64,000 bases of DNA from NCBI RefSeq assembly GCF_014695775.1, contig NZ_JACJOX010000058.1, positions 175,244-239,243 of the forward strand, in the 5' to 3' direction. Below are positions 53,628 through 62,294 of this stretch, piece after piece. Numbering within the stretch: the stretch's first letter is position 1; each line of letters opens with the position of its first letter. The notes under the pieces are model-generated. The model ran no database searches, was not told the DNA's origin, and worked only from the letters and a program-made list of their open reading frames with translations. The translations under genes and the position numbers were made by a program. This stretch comes from Leptolyngbya sp. FACHB-60. Its GTDB lineage: Bacteria; Cyanobacteriota; Cyanobacteriia; Phormidesmidales; Phormidesmidaceae.

Positions 53628-55196
53628 CTATCGCCGCCGCAGCCACATCAGCACGGCTAGACCAAGCCCGATTGCCGGCAGCACTAGCAGAGCAAAGACC
53701 CCGAGACCAATTTGTTGCTGCACCGTTAGGGTAATGCGGCGGTTGGTGACTTCGCGGGGGCGAATAGAGAGGGTGGCGTCGGTCTGCTGACCCAGCCAGC
53801 TGATGGCGTTGAGAAAGACATCGCCGTTGAGCTGCTGCTCAAAGAGACCATCGGTGGCAAAGGTGGCGTTGCCAATGACGACGAGGCGCGACTCCGGCGG
53901 CGGTTCACCTTCGGCAGGGGTCGCTCCTTCGACGGGGCGACTGAGGGCAACCCCGAGGGTGTAGGGGCCAGAGGGCGGCGCGTTTTCGTCGTATTGCAGC
54001 TCGCCCTCGGTGGAGAGAGCCTCAGCCCGACTCTGGGGATTGCTCTGCAAAATAGGCGTTGCTGTCACCCCAGCCACCTCTTCGACATTGATCGGCCGCA
54101 CCAAAGGAAAGAACGATCGCCCGCCGGTAAAGTCGCGGGTGATGGGGTGGTCGCCGAAGTCGGTGACTAGCGGGGCAGCGGGGCCAAGGCCAACGAGCTG
54201 GCCGCTGCCGGAGGTATCTAGCACAATGCGCTCGTCAAGGGTGATGCCCCAGGGGTCGAGCAAGGTGTCGAGGCCGGGGCTAGTGCGCGGGTCGATCAGC
54301 AGCATGAGGCTGCCGCCGCCGTTGAGGTAAGTTTGCAGCGCATTAACTTCGGGCTCAAAGAATTCAGCGGCGGGGCCAGCCACCACCACCACGCTGGCGT
54401 CGTCGGGCACTGTGCTGGTTTGGGAAAGGTCGAGGGGTTGCACCGCGGCGCTTTTGTCTTCGAGGGCGGTGGCGGCCTGCAAAAAGCCGGTGTCACTGCC
54501 GTCGATGGTGAATTCCTGGTGGCCCTGGGTGAAGTAGACGGTGAGGGGACGATCGCTCACCACCTGATCTAGCGCATTGGTCAACGTGCGCTCCGACAGC
54601 CGCTCGCTGGGGCCGACATTCTGCAAAAAGCGGCGGGTCTCACCACTCTCCACAAACACCATGCCCGTTTGGGTAGCGCCAAAATCCTGGGCCTGACGGG
54701 GGTCGTTGTAGGGGTTGACGTAGTCAAAGGTAAACTGTGGCCCCGCCTGGCGATAGCTCTCAAGCAGCTGGCGATCTTGCGGGTTAGGCAGCGGGTCGAA
54801 TACGACGATGCGGGTGGGGTTTTCTAAAGTCTGTACCACCTGCTGCGACTGGGGGGCCAGGGTGAAAATTTGGTTTTCGGTGAGGTCTACCCGGCTGGCA
54901 TATCGCACCGCCAAAAAGTTTACCAGGCCTAAAATGGCCAGCACCGCCAGGGTAGAGATCAGGGCGTTGGCCCCTGCCTCGGTGGAACGCTGGGCCCAAA
55001 ACCGACCCTGCCCCTGGTTTCCCAGTACCAGACCAAGCAAGAGTAGGCCAATGCCCCCAATCAGTAGGCCTGCGGGCAACAGCGTCCACCCGGCGACGAT
55101 GCCCGCAATTAACCCCGCCGTCACTAGGGCCAACCCCGGAAAAGCCAGGTATTTCAAATATTTTTGGTAGGCCGCCAACGATTTCATCGCCATCAC
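53628..55196 (-). CDS. GldG-family ABC transporter substrate-associated protein
   Basis: A 522-residue protein with two N-terminal helices, a third helix (ALISTLAVLAILGLVNFLAV, about 78-98), a large periplasmic domain of the ABC-type 'uncharacterised transport' (GldG/DUF4350-like) family, and a C-terminal helix followed by RRR. DLTENQIFTLAPQSQQVV and VYFTQGHQEF are family marks. Together with the two upstream genes it forms a GldA-F-G-like transporter, which in Bacteroidetes serves gliding and in cyanobacteria has unknown cargo. The stop codon precedes a bidirectional hairpin. Confidence 0.85.
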   Translation of the reverse strand: MMAMKSLAAYQKYLKYLAFPGLALVTAGLIAGIVAGWTLLPAGLLIGGIGLLLLGLVLGNQGQGRFWAQRSTEAGANALISTLAVLAILGLVNFLAVRYASRVDLTENQIFTLAPQSQQVVQTLENPTRIVVFDPLPNPQDRQLLESYRQAGPQFTFDYVNPYNDPRQAQDFGATQTGMVFVESGETRRFLQNVGPSERLSERTLTNALDQVVSDRPLTVYFTQGHQEFTIDGSDTGFLQAATALEDKSAAVQPLDLSQTSTVPDDASVVVVAGPAAEFFEPEVNALQTYLNGGGSLMLLIDPRTSPGLDTLLDPWGITLDERIVLDTSGSGQLVGLGPAAPLVTDFGDHPITRDFTGGRSFFPLVRPINVEEVAGVTATPILQSNPQSRAEALSTEGELQYDENAPPSGPYTLGVALSRPVEGATPAEGEPPPESRLVVIGNATFATDGLFEQQLNGDVFLNAISWLGQQTDATLSIRPREVTNRRITLTVQQQIGLGVFALLVLPAIGLGLAVLMWLRRR

Positions 55197-55239
55197 TCGC
55201 TACTACTAACCTGCTGACGTTAAATGGATTGATTCGGCA

Positions 55240-56052
55240 CTAGGACCGCTGGAACCGGAGGGTTTCGATGGACTGGGCAGTGAGGTACAGCCCCAGCCCG
55301 ATGAATGAGAGAAACAGCACCAGGCCACCGGTGTCAAAAATGCCTTCGGTGAAGTCGGTAAAGTGCTTGAGCAGAGATAGGTGGGCGATCGCGCTACCTA
55401 CCACCCCCGGCAGCCCCTGGGCCACCGCATCCACCAACCACAGCAGCAAGATCAGCGCAAAGGTCATAATCGCCGCCAGCACCGTGCTCTCCGTCAGCGA
55501 CGAGATGAACATGCCGAGGGCCAATACGCTGGCCGCCAGTAGTACCAGTCCAAGGTGCGATAACAAGAATACTCCCGAGCCCGTGGGCGGAGTTGCGGCT
55601 CCTAGGGCGATCGACTGGCACACCATCAGCGGCAGCACCATCGCAACGTAGAAGCTCACCACCGCCAGCAGCTTGCCCAAGGCCACCGCCCAGTTGGTTA
55701 CTGGCGAAGTCGCCAACAATTCCAGCGTGCCCTGCTTGCGCTCGTCGGCGTAGAGCCCCATGGAGAGCATCGGCAGCACAAACATCGACAGCGACCCCAG
55801 CAGCCCCACGTAGGCTTTGTTGAACTCGTAGGCCACATCAAAGGGGGGTGAGGGGGGCATTCCCATCTGCACCGCCTGGTCAGCCATCGCCGCCTGGGCC
55901 AAAATGCCCTGCGGCCCCAGCAAAATCGCCACTAAGAAGAAGCCCCCCAGCAGCCAGAACACGGCGGCAATGATATACGGCAGGGGCGAGGCGAAGTAGC
56001 TTTGCAGCTCCCGCTGGTAGATGGCGAGGATGTTTTTGAAGAGGAGGGTCAT
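55240..56052 (-). CDS. ABC-2 type permease (GldF-like)
   Basis: A 270-residue integral membrane subunit with six helices and the N-terminal element NILAIYQRELQSYFASPLPYI typical of ABC-2 permeases of the GldF/NosY group. ATG 56050-56052 follows CTCTTC-complement purines (GAAGAGGAGGGTC at the plus strand side gives a pyrimidine-rich leader, so the ribosome site is weak). The ORF upstream to 56112 is only polypyrimidine repeat translated as proline-leucine-histidine. It sits between the ATPase and GldG-like genes. Confidence 0.87.
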   Translation of the reverse strand: MTLLFKNILAIYQRELQSYFASPLPYIIAAVFWLLGGFFLVAILLGPQGILAQAAMADQAVQMGMPPSPPFDVAYEFNKAYVGLLGSLSMFVLPMLSMGLYADERKQGTLELLATSPVTNWAVALGKLLAVVSFYVAMVLPLMVCQSIALGAATPPTGSGVFLLSHLGLVLLAASVLALGMFISSLTESTVLAAIMTFALILLLWLVDAVAQGLPGVVGSAIAHLSLLKHFTDFTEGIFDTGGLVLFLSFIGLGLYLTAQSIETLRFQRS

Positions 56053-56107
56053 GGGCGGGGGAGTGGATGGGTGAGGGAGATGGGGAAGGTAGGGGAGATG
56101 GGGGAAA
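56053..56107 (-). repeat. Dispersed polypyrimidine repeat, copy D
   Basis: On the minus strand CTCCCCTACC, CTTCCCCATC, CTCCCTCACC-like units fill the gap between the ATPase and permease genes of the GldA-F-G operon. Related to copies at 16336, 32853, 47786 and 57240. Confidence 0.6.
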
Positions 56108-56124
56108 GCCAAAATCCAAAAGGG

Positions 56125-57147
56125 CTAAGCCTCGGATTCTTCTGGTGTTGGTTCGACTGTTGGGAGCTCGGCGAGTGCTTCGGGCGGTGCCGTTGTCCCC
56201 GTCGCGGGTTCGGTGGTGGTGAGGTTGAGGAAAACGTCCTCAAGAGTAGCCTGCTGGCGGCGCAGCTCGTGGAGTTCGAGCCCGGCGTTAACGAGGACGG
56301 CGGACATAATGGCTCCCAAGGCGCGATCGGCGTCTGCGCTTACTCGCAGCCGGTGGTGATAGTCCGGCAGGTGCTCTGGCCTCAGTAGGGTTACCTGACG
56401 TACGGGGGCCAGCTCGCTCAACAGGCGCTGGGCTCTATCCACATCCCCTTTAATCTCTAGTTCGTAGGCGGCTTCGCCGGAGAGGCGAGTGGTGAGGTTG
56501 TCGGGGGTGTCGGTAGCGACGACCTGGCCCCGGTTGATAATGGTGACGCGATCGCAGGTCATGCTCACCTCCGGCAAAATGTGGGTGGAGAGAATGATGG
56601 TGTGGCTACCTGCCAGCCCTTTAATCAGCTGTCGCACCTCGTTAATCTGGCGCGGATCTAACCCCACCGTCGGCTCATCCAAAATAATTACTGGCGGGTC
56701 GTGGATAATGGCCTGGGCAATGCCCACCCGCTGTCGATAACCCTTCGACAGCTTGCGAATCAGCACCTTGCGCTTGTCGATTAAACCGCAGTGATCCATG
56801 GCAATATCGGCCCGCTTTTGGCGCAGATCGGCGGGCACGCCCTTAATTTTGGCCACAAAGTTGAGAAAGCCCTGCACTGTCATATCGGGATACAGCGGCG
56901 GCGACTCGGGCAGGTAGCCAATGCGCTGCCGCACCGCCATCGAGTCGGTGTGCACGTCATACCCGGCCACTCGGGCTGTACCTTCGGACGCTGGCAGATA
57001 CCCCGCCAAAATTCGCATGGTCGTGGTTTTGCCCGCCCCATTCGGCCCCAAAAAGCCCAGGATCTCCCCGGGCTGCGCCCCAAAGGTGATGTCTTGAATG
57101 GCTGTGGTAGACCCGTAGGTCTTACTCAGGTGCTCAACTTCAATCAT
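56125..57147 (-). CDS. ABC transporter ATP-binding protein (GldA-like)
   Basis: A 340-residue ATPase. Walker A GPNGAGKTTT (near 35), Q-loop, signature LSKGYRQRVGIAQ, Walker B VIILDEPTVGLDP, and the H-loop THILPE are complete. The extra 100-residue C-terminal domain is that of GldA/CcmA-type subunits. It opens the ATPase-permease-GldG operon read on the minus strand. Exported substrate unknown. Confidence 0.9.
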   Translation of the reverse strand: MIEVEHLSKTYGSTTAIQDITFGAQPGEILGFLGPNGAGKTTTMRILAGYLPASEGTARVAGYDVHTDSMAVRQRIGYLPESPPLYPDMTVQGFLNFVAKIKGVPADLRQKRADIAMDHCGLIDKRKVLIRKLSKGYRQRVGIAQAIIHDPPVIILDEPTVGLDPRQINEVRQLIKGLAGSHTIILSTHILPEVSMTCDRVTIINRGQVVATDTPDNLTTRLSGEAAYELEIKGDVDRAQRLLSELAPVRQVTLLRPEHLPDYHHRLRVSADADRALGAIMSAVLVNAGLELHELRRQQATLEDVFLNLTTTEPATGTTAPPEALAELPTVEPTPEESEA

Positions 57148-57239
57148 GGGTGTAGAACCGCCAGCAAACCAGTGGATATTGTACTGCTGATTACAGTAGC
57201 GATTTTTCCTCTGATTGCGTTTAAAGGCTCAATCTAATC

Positions 57240-57287
57240 TGAGCTCCCTTCTCCCCTGCCTTCCCTATCTCCCTCACCTCTCGCTAG
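57240..57287 (+). repeat. Dispersed polypyrimidine repeat, copy E
   Basis: CTCCCTTCTCCCC, CTTCCCTATCTCCC and CTCACCTCTC units between the divergent ATPase gene and the coiled-coil protein gene. Confidence 0.55.
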
Positions 57288-57340
57288 CTAACCCTCTACT
57301 ACAATGACCAAGTTCATTGGTCTGAAGGCTGTAGCCTAGA

Positions 57341-57817
57341 ATGGAGCTATTCAAGCGTCAGGTGTGGACCAACTTTCTAGGCTTGCTACCCGGTAGTTTG
57401 GTCACGATATTAGTTATCGCTATTGCCTTTCTGCGCTTCTATGACAAACAAGACTTCCGATTCCTCAGCATCGTCGCCGAGCCCCAGATCTGGAGCAACC
57501 GACTCACCGTGGCAGCCCTCCTGGCTGCACTGGCTAATTTCGGCGTTGAGTGGAACCGTCGAAATCGAGAAGGAAACCGCGAGGCTGAAGAAAGAGACCG
57601 CAGAGCTGAGGAAACAGAACGCGAAGCTCGCCGAGCGAGAGAGGAAGCTCGCCGAAGTCGACAAGAAGTTCGACGAAATCGACAGGAAGTACGCTACCAG
57701 AAAGCCCAAATCAGATACCAACTAGACCCTAGCGAGGCAAATCGCCAAGAGCTGGAATCTGTTTTAGCAGCTCTTGAAGAGTATGAGCAGACCCTAGACG
57801 AAGCTCTCAGTTCCTAA
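57341..57817 (+). CDS. Membrane protein with charged coiled-coil tail
   Basis: A 158-residue protein: an amphipathic start, a membrane helix (about 13-31), a second hydrophobic stretch (about 54-68), then a long arginine/glutamate helix (70-125) and a C-terminal segment IRYQLDPSEANRQELESVLAAL. Cyanobacterial proteins with this plan exist as hypotheticals. The purine-rich DNA also reads as coiled coil in the +1 frame (57423-57725), but that frame lacks the membrane start. It overlaps the D27-like gene by 11 bases at the 3' end. Confidence 0.6.
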   Translation: MELFKRQVWTNFLGLLPGSLVTILVIAIAFLRFYDKQDFRFLSIVAEPQIWSNRLTVAALLAALANFGVEWNRRNREGNREAEERDRRAEETEREARRAREEARRSRQEVRRNRQEVRYQKAQIRYQLDPSEANRQELESVLAALEEYEQTLDEALSS

Positions 57818-58487
57818 CCTTGGGGCAGGGTTGCGGATCGCGGGTTGCGAGCGAGCAGTGATCAATCAAGCAGGGCTGTTGATAGGCATCCTCAGTTTCT
57901 AGCGGCGGCGGGGGCTGGCCGAAGATCATTTCGCAGCTGAAGTCTTCGAAGTTCGGCACCATCGTGAGGGGGATGCCGAGATCTTCCGTAAAGAAGCGCT
58001 GGGTGGGCAGCTTACACATGTTGACGCACATGCCGACGCAGCGGCTTTCATCCAGGTAGCGGCACTTTTTGATGTGGACGGCGCTGCGCTGCTGTCTAAT
58101 GCGCCCTTTAGCATCGGTGAATTCTACGGCTTTGACTTCGCAGGGGCCGACCAGCCATCCAAATAGACGCGCGGCAAACCAGGCGTTGAGTTCGCAGACT
58201 AGCTGGGTCGGTGAAAACAGGTTACGAATCAGCCACAGCACCTGGGAGGGCACCAGAGACTTGAGCACGACGGCGACGAGCTCCTGCTGCTGCTGGGCAT
58301 TGCGCCCCTGCATAATCTGATTCGATAAATCGACAACGCCGTCATAGCCGCTGTGAGCGGTATCTTTGCCCACGGCCTTAGCCATTTTTCGGCTGAATAG
58401 CCAGATGAACAGGCGATCGCCCACACTATCCTGATAGATTGCTTTTTCTGAGGTGGGGCCAAGGCCCGTGGCCGGGAGCGACGCCAT
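57807..58487 (-). CDS. D27-like (DUF4033) protein
   Basis: A 226-residue protein similar to plant DWARF27, the iron-containing beta-carotene isomerase of strigolactone synthesis. The C-terminal DUF4033 is marked by CRYLDESRCVGMCVNMCKLPTQ-like cysteine motifs, FFTEDLGIPLTMVPNFEDFSCEMIFG and the final CLIDHC. Cyanobacteria make no strigolactone, so the role is open: carotenoid isomerisation is possible. It lies 72 bases downstream of the MsbA-like exporter. Confidence 0.85.
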   Translation of the reverse strand: MASLPATGLGPTSEKAIYQDSVGDRLFIWLFSRKMAKAVGKDTAHSGYDGVVDLSNQIMQGRNAQQQQELVAVVLKSLVPSQVLWLIRNLFSPTQLVCELNAWFAARLFGWLVGPCEVKAVEFTDAKGRIRQQRSAVHIKKCRYLDESRCVGMCVNMCKLPTQRFFTEDLGIPLTMVPNFEDFSCEMIFGQPPPPLETEDAYQQPCLIDHCSLATRDPQPCPKVRN

Positions 58488-58559
58488 GCTAAACCAGGAA
58501 GAATTACTTACTCCAGGTTAATGCCTCAGCGGGCGACGTGACAGCAAGGGCCAAAATCT

Positions 58560-60320
58560 CTAACCCTGGCTGCTGCCGGCAAACTGCTGGGCATAGAACT
58601 GGGCGTAGCGACTCTGGTTGGCCAACAGTTCGCTGTGGGTGCCCGCTTCAATCACCTGGCCCTTTTCCATAACTAGAATGCGATCGGCGTCGCGCACGGT
58701 GGCCAATCGGTGAGCGATGATGAAGACGGTGCGATCGCTCATCAACCGCTCCAGCGCCTCCTGCACTAGCGCTTCAGACTCGGCATCTAGCGCTGATGTG
58801 GCTTCATCCAAAATGAGAATGCGGGGGTTGAGGAGCACGGCCCGGGCGATCGCGACTCGCTGTCGCTGGCCCCCCGAAAGATTCACGCCGCGTTCCCCCA
58901 TCCAGGTGTAGTAGCCCTGGGAAAACTGGCTAATAAAGTCATGGGCGTTGGCGATGCGAGCCGCCGCTTCTACGGCTTCGATGTCAAAATCTTTTTGGCC
59001 AAAGGCGATGTTTTGAGCGATCGTGCCGGAAAATAGCGTGGTTTCCTGGGGCACAATGCCGATCTGCCGCCGCAGGCTGCGCAGGGTAACGGTGGCTACA
59101 TCCACATTGTCGATGAAAATTTGGCCCGACTGGGGGTCGTAAAACCGAGGCAGCAGGTTGACGAGAGTGGATTTGCCTGCGCCTGAGGAACCTACCAGGG
59201 CAATTTTTTCGCCGGGGAGGGCCAGCAGATCGAGATTGCGCAGTACGGGTTCATCGGCCTCGTAGCCAAAGGTGACATTGCGATACTCGACCCGCCCGGT
59301 GACCTGGGGCAGGTCGGTGGCGGTAGGCAGCTCGCGCACTGCCGGTTCGATATCGAGCAGCTCAATCACGCGGTCAACGGAGGCCTCACCCTGCTTAAAC
59401 TCGCCATAGTTAATGATGACGTGGTTGACCGGGTCAATTAGCATCAGCGCTGCGACCACGTAGCTGCCAAAGGAGGCTCCGGTGAGGTTTTCCTGGGAGA
59501 TTTGCCAGGTGCCCACCAGCAAAATCAGCATCACCACCACGGCGTAGGTAAAGCCCACCACCGGGTACTGCACCGCCTGGAGCCAGGCGGCCTTGTATTT
59601 GGCTTGGCGGTTTTTCTCGGCCTCTTGGGTAAAGCGCTCGACTTCATACTCTTCGGCGGCAAAGGCCCGCACCAGGCGAATGCCGCTAAACACTTCGGTG
59701 ACCAGCGACGAGAGGTCAGAAACCAGGTTTTGGCTGCGCCGCGAAAACTTCAGCATTTGTTCCCCAAACCAGCCGGCCAGGATAGCCAGAATGGGCACCA
59801 GCACCACCGCCGTCAGGGTGAGCTGCCAGTTGAGGTATACCATGTAGCCCAGCACCACGACGAGTTGCAGCACCGAGGGCAAAAAGTCGTGGAACAGCTT
59901 TTGAACGACTTCGCCAATGCGGTCAATGTCTTCTGTCAGCCGGTAGGATAGATCGCCTGTTTGGCTGCGCTCAAAGTAGGTAAGGCTCAAGCGGTGAATG
60001 TGGGTGTACACATCTCTGCGCAGATTAAATGCCACCTCCAGGGCGGCTTTCGCCATCAATGAGTCCTGAATATATTGGCCAATTTTTTGCAGTGCAAACC
60101 CGGCCATGGTGATGGCGATAAAGCGTGACACCACAGGCACGTTGCCTGCCGCTAACTGCTCCAAAATATTCCCTGATAGCCAGGCCAGTATGGGCCAGAA
60201 GGAGACAAAAATAATGGTGCCCAACAGCGCCTGTGCTATGGTGCGCCACTCGCGCCGTACGTAGGGGGCAAGCGTCCAATAGTTGGAGCTTTGGGAGGGG
60301 CGCTCGGGATTCAAGGGCAA
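58560..60320 (-). CDS. ABC exporter (MsbA/HlyB-like half transporter)
   Basis: A 586-residue half-size exporter: six-helix membrane domain (about 30-320) with the coupling helices, then an ATPase domain with Walker A GSSGAGKST, Q-loop PQETTLFSG, signature LSGGQRQRVAIARA, Walker B ILILDEATSALDAESE and H-loop IAHRL. It works as a homodimer or with a partner; lipid, glycolipid or peptide export are possible. It is transcribed toward the D27-like gene and might share its mRNA. Confidence 0.92.
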   Translation of the reverse strand: MPLNPERPSQSSNYWTLAPYVRREWRTIAQALLGTIIFVSFWPILAWLSGNILEQLAAGNVPVVSRFIAITMAGFALQKIGQYIQDSLMAKAALEVAFNLRRDVYTHIHRLSLTYFERSQTGDLSYRLTEDIDRIGEVVQKLFHDFLPSVLQLVVVLGYMVYLNWQLTLTAVVLVPILAILAGWFGEQMLKFSRRSQNLVSDLSSLVTEVFSGIRLVRAFAAEEYEVERFTQEAEKNRQAKYKAAWLQAVQYPVVGFTYAVVVMLILLVGTWQISQENLTGASFGSYVVAALMLIDPVNHVIINYGEFKQGEASVDRVIELLDIEPAVRELPTATDLPQVTGRVEYRNVTFGYEADEPVLRNLDLLALPGEKIALVGSSGAGKSTLVNLLPRFYDPQSGQIFIDNVDVATVTLRSLRRQIGIVPQETTLFSGTIAQNIAFGQKDFDIEAVEAAARIANAHDFISQFSQGYYTWMGERGVNLSGGQRQRVAIARAVLLNPRILILDEATSALDAESEALVQEALERLMSDRTVFIIAHRLATVRDADRILVMEKGQVIEAGTHSELLANQSRYAQFYAQQFAGSSQG

Positions 60321-60402
60321 AACCTTTGCAATGGCATACTGTTCACCACGCTACCAGGTTTAGAGTGTTCCAGGTAATACCGCGTTTAGGGATTTGACCA
60401 GA

Positions 60403-60567
60403 ATGCTTGGGCCAGGACCGTTACGTCCGCTAACTGCAATTCCTGATGCGGATGAGCTGGAATATTTTCTTAGGCCAGATCTGCATTTGGGGCCTGTGCC
60501 CATTTGCTCTGCTGGGCCAGACGCTACCATCTGTCTAGCGGGGAGAGGCACTACAATCGACCCATAG
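60403..60567 (+). CDS. Possible 54-residue protein upstream of rdgB
   Basis: ATG 60403 follows AGGGATTTG and opens 54 codons (MLGPGPLRPLTAIPDADELE ... ending GTTIDP). Codon use looks normal for the genome, but no family is recognised and the peptide has no clear structure. It ends 25 bases before the rdgB start. It may be a small gene or chance. Confidence 0.25.
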   Translation: MLGPGPLRPLTAIPDADELEYFLRPDLHLGPVPICSAGPDATICLAGRGTTIDP

Positions 60568-60592
60568 GCTACGTTTGAGGGATGTGTTGCCG

Positions 60593-61198
60593 ATGCCCAC
60601 AGTTATTGTTGCCACCGGAAATCCCGGCAAGCTAAAAGAGATGCAGGTGTATCTAGGTGAGCTGGGCTGGGCTCTTCAGCTCAAGCCCGATGCGCTCGAT
60701 ATAGAAGAGACCGGCACCACATTTTTAGAGAATGCGCGGCTCAAGGCTGCAGGGGTAGCCAAGGCATTAAGCCAGTGGGCGATCGCTGATGACTCGGGCT
60801 TAGAAGTCCACGCCCTCGGCGGTGCCCCCGGCATCTACTCAGCCCGCTACGCCGATAGCGACCAAGCCCGCATCGATCGCCTGCTTCAAGAGCTAGATAG
60901 TGAGCGCGGTGGTCAAGGATCTGCCGGAGAAGGCGATCGATGCGCCCAGTTTGTCTGCGCTCTGGCTCTAGCCAACCCCCAGGGCGACATCGTGCTCGAA
61001 ACAGAAGGCATTTGCCATGGTGAGATCTTGCTGGCTCCCCGTGGCTCTGGGGGTTTTGGCTACGACCCAATCTTCTATGTGCCTGCCCTGGGCAAAAGCT
61101 TTGCCGAAATGTCGCCCGAGCAAAAAGACGCTAACAGCCATCGGGGTGTTGCCTTTAGCCAACTGATGCCCCATTTAAAGCAGTTAACCCTAGGATGA
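60593..61198 (+). CDS. rdgB: XTP/dITP diphosphatase (RdgB/HAM1)
   Basis: A 201-residue house-cleaning NTP pyrophosphatase that hydrolyses ITP, XTP and dITP to monophosphates, keeping deaminated purines out of nucleic acids. The P-loop-like VATGNPGKLKEMQ, the ADDSGLEVHALGGAPGIYSARY segment and the nucleotide-binding GFGYDPIFYVP and NSHRGVAF are all present. ATG 60593 is chosen since MPTVIVATGN is the family start; six upstream residues are dropped. Confidence 0.95.
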   Translation: MPTVIVATGNPGKLKEMQVYLGELGWALQLKPDALDIEETGTTFLENARLKAAGVAKALSQWAIADDSGLEVHALGGAPGIYSARYADSDQARIDRLLQELDSERGGQGSAGEGDRCAQFVCALALANPQGDIVLETEGICHGEILLAPRGSGGFGYDPIFYVPALGKSFAEMSPEQKDANSHRGVAFSQLMPHLKQLTLG

Positions 61199-61302
61199 CC
61201 TAACCTTGGTTGGGTCTCCCTAGGGCTAATTTAGAAACTGGTGTGCGATCGCTTTAATGGAGCCGGTCTTTGGCCATCACGCACTAGCCTCACAGGCAAA
61301 TC

Positions 61303-61422
61303 CTAAGCTTCTCGGTTGAGGAAATCTTGCAGTTGCCCCAGAGCAGCCCGACCAATGTTAAACACAGCCCAGCTTGCGGCCACAGCAATCGGCAGTAAAA
61401 CAACAACGACTCGCCAATCCAT
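61303..61422 (-). CDS. psbY: Photosystem II protein PsbY
   Basis: A 39-residue single-helix subunit at the edge of photosystem II next to cytochrome b559. The sequence MDWRVVVVLLPIAVAASWAV, then FNIGRAALGQLQDFLNREA, matches the family in length and its ends (MDWR and FLNREA). A strong GGAGG lies 9 bases before the ATG at 61420-61422. It stands alone, read away from psaA. Confidence 0.92.
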   Translation of the reverse strand: MDWRVVVVLLPIAVAASWAVFNIGRAALGQLQDFLNREA

Positions 61423-62294
61423 AGGGCATGCCCTCCTAAATGAGTTTTACTTAAACACTTGTCACAATTTTCTCATAATGTACACCACATAGGGCGCTCG
61501 CAGGCCGAGAGTTTATCGATCTAAACCAAAGTTGACCCCCTTGAGGGCAGCAAAATCGCCTGGATCGCTGCCTCGACACCCCCATGGCATCTCTACAGCC
61601 ATTGTCTTTTGGGGTTTTGTCCCTAGGTCGTGGTCAATGAAATGGTCATAGCGACTGTGGTTACTTCCCCGGAGCTGACGTGACGGCCCTCTAATAACCA
61701 TTAACCCATAAAGCGATCGCAGGTGACTGCCCTAATCGAGGTATCTCGTTATCCATGAGCAGACCAGCAGTAGGACAAAGGGTTCGAGCTAGCCTAGGTC
61801 ACGATCATTGACTAACTTCCATTTGGTTTGATCATAATTCATCAGCTAGCGAAAAAATAAGGGCTGTGATTGCCTCTAGAAATTCTCTGATCGCAAGAAA
61901 TAAAAGGGTCTAAAACTACCCTTTTCCTCTGCTTAATCCGACATTTTTAATTTAATTCTCTCAGAGTTATTAACTTGTGAAAATTTCCCTTACCAAGAGC
62001 GGCAGTGATTCTGTAATTTGTTATTTAACCTGTCGTAGCCCTGAAAATCTAAAGCCCTATGGGGTAGTTCTCAGACCGGCTTAAAACTTTCTAAGGACTA
62101 GGCTGTTAAGCGCTGTAAACCTGATTCTTTAGCGTCTCCCTTGGCCGTCCAGCGGAGAGCCTTTGGGTCTCAGGTAGCTTGTAAGGCCTGAAATGGCTTA
62201 TTTAAGCTTTCTATAGACTCAGGTTATATCCGTCTATTGAGTAGGAAGCGCCTTTATCCGCTCTGTATTTTCGAGTAGAAGAGAGGAGAGTCCC
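61423..62294. other. Long gene-free region between psbY and psaA
   Basis: About 870 bases with both divergent promoters. AT content rises from about 61830, as expected for promoters of highly expressed photosystem genes; psaA operons usually have long light-controlled leaders. One hairpin (61902-61925) is listed. A 62-codon minus-strand ORF at 61513-61701 has no features of a gene. I see no tRNA. Confidence 0.55.
61902..61925 (+). terminator. AAAAGGGT/ACCCTTTT hairpin
   Basis: Perfect 8-base stem with loop CTAAAACT and U-rich 3' side (UUUUCC). It is nearly 370 bases upstream of psaA and could end a short plus-strand RNA or form part of the psaA regulatory region. Confidence 0.35.

Noticed and set aside
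61513..61701. Minus-strand ORF of 62 codons upstream of psbY
   Set aside because: No ribosome site, no recognisable domain, unusual composition.
61761..61800. GGGTTCGAGCTAGCC resembling a tRNA T-arm
   Set aside because: No acceptor, D or anticodon stems can be paired around it.
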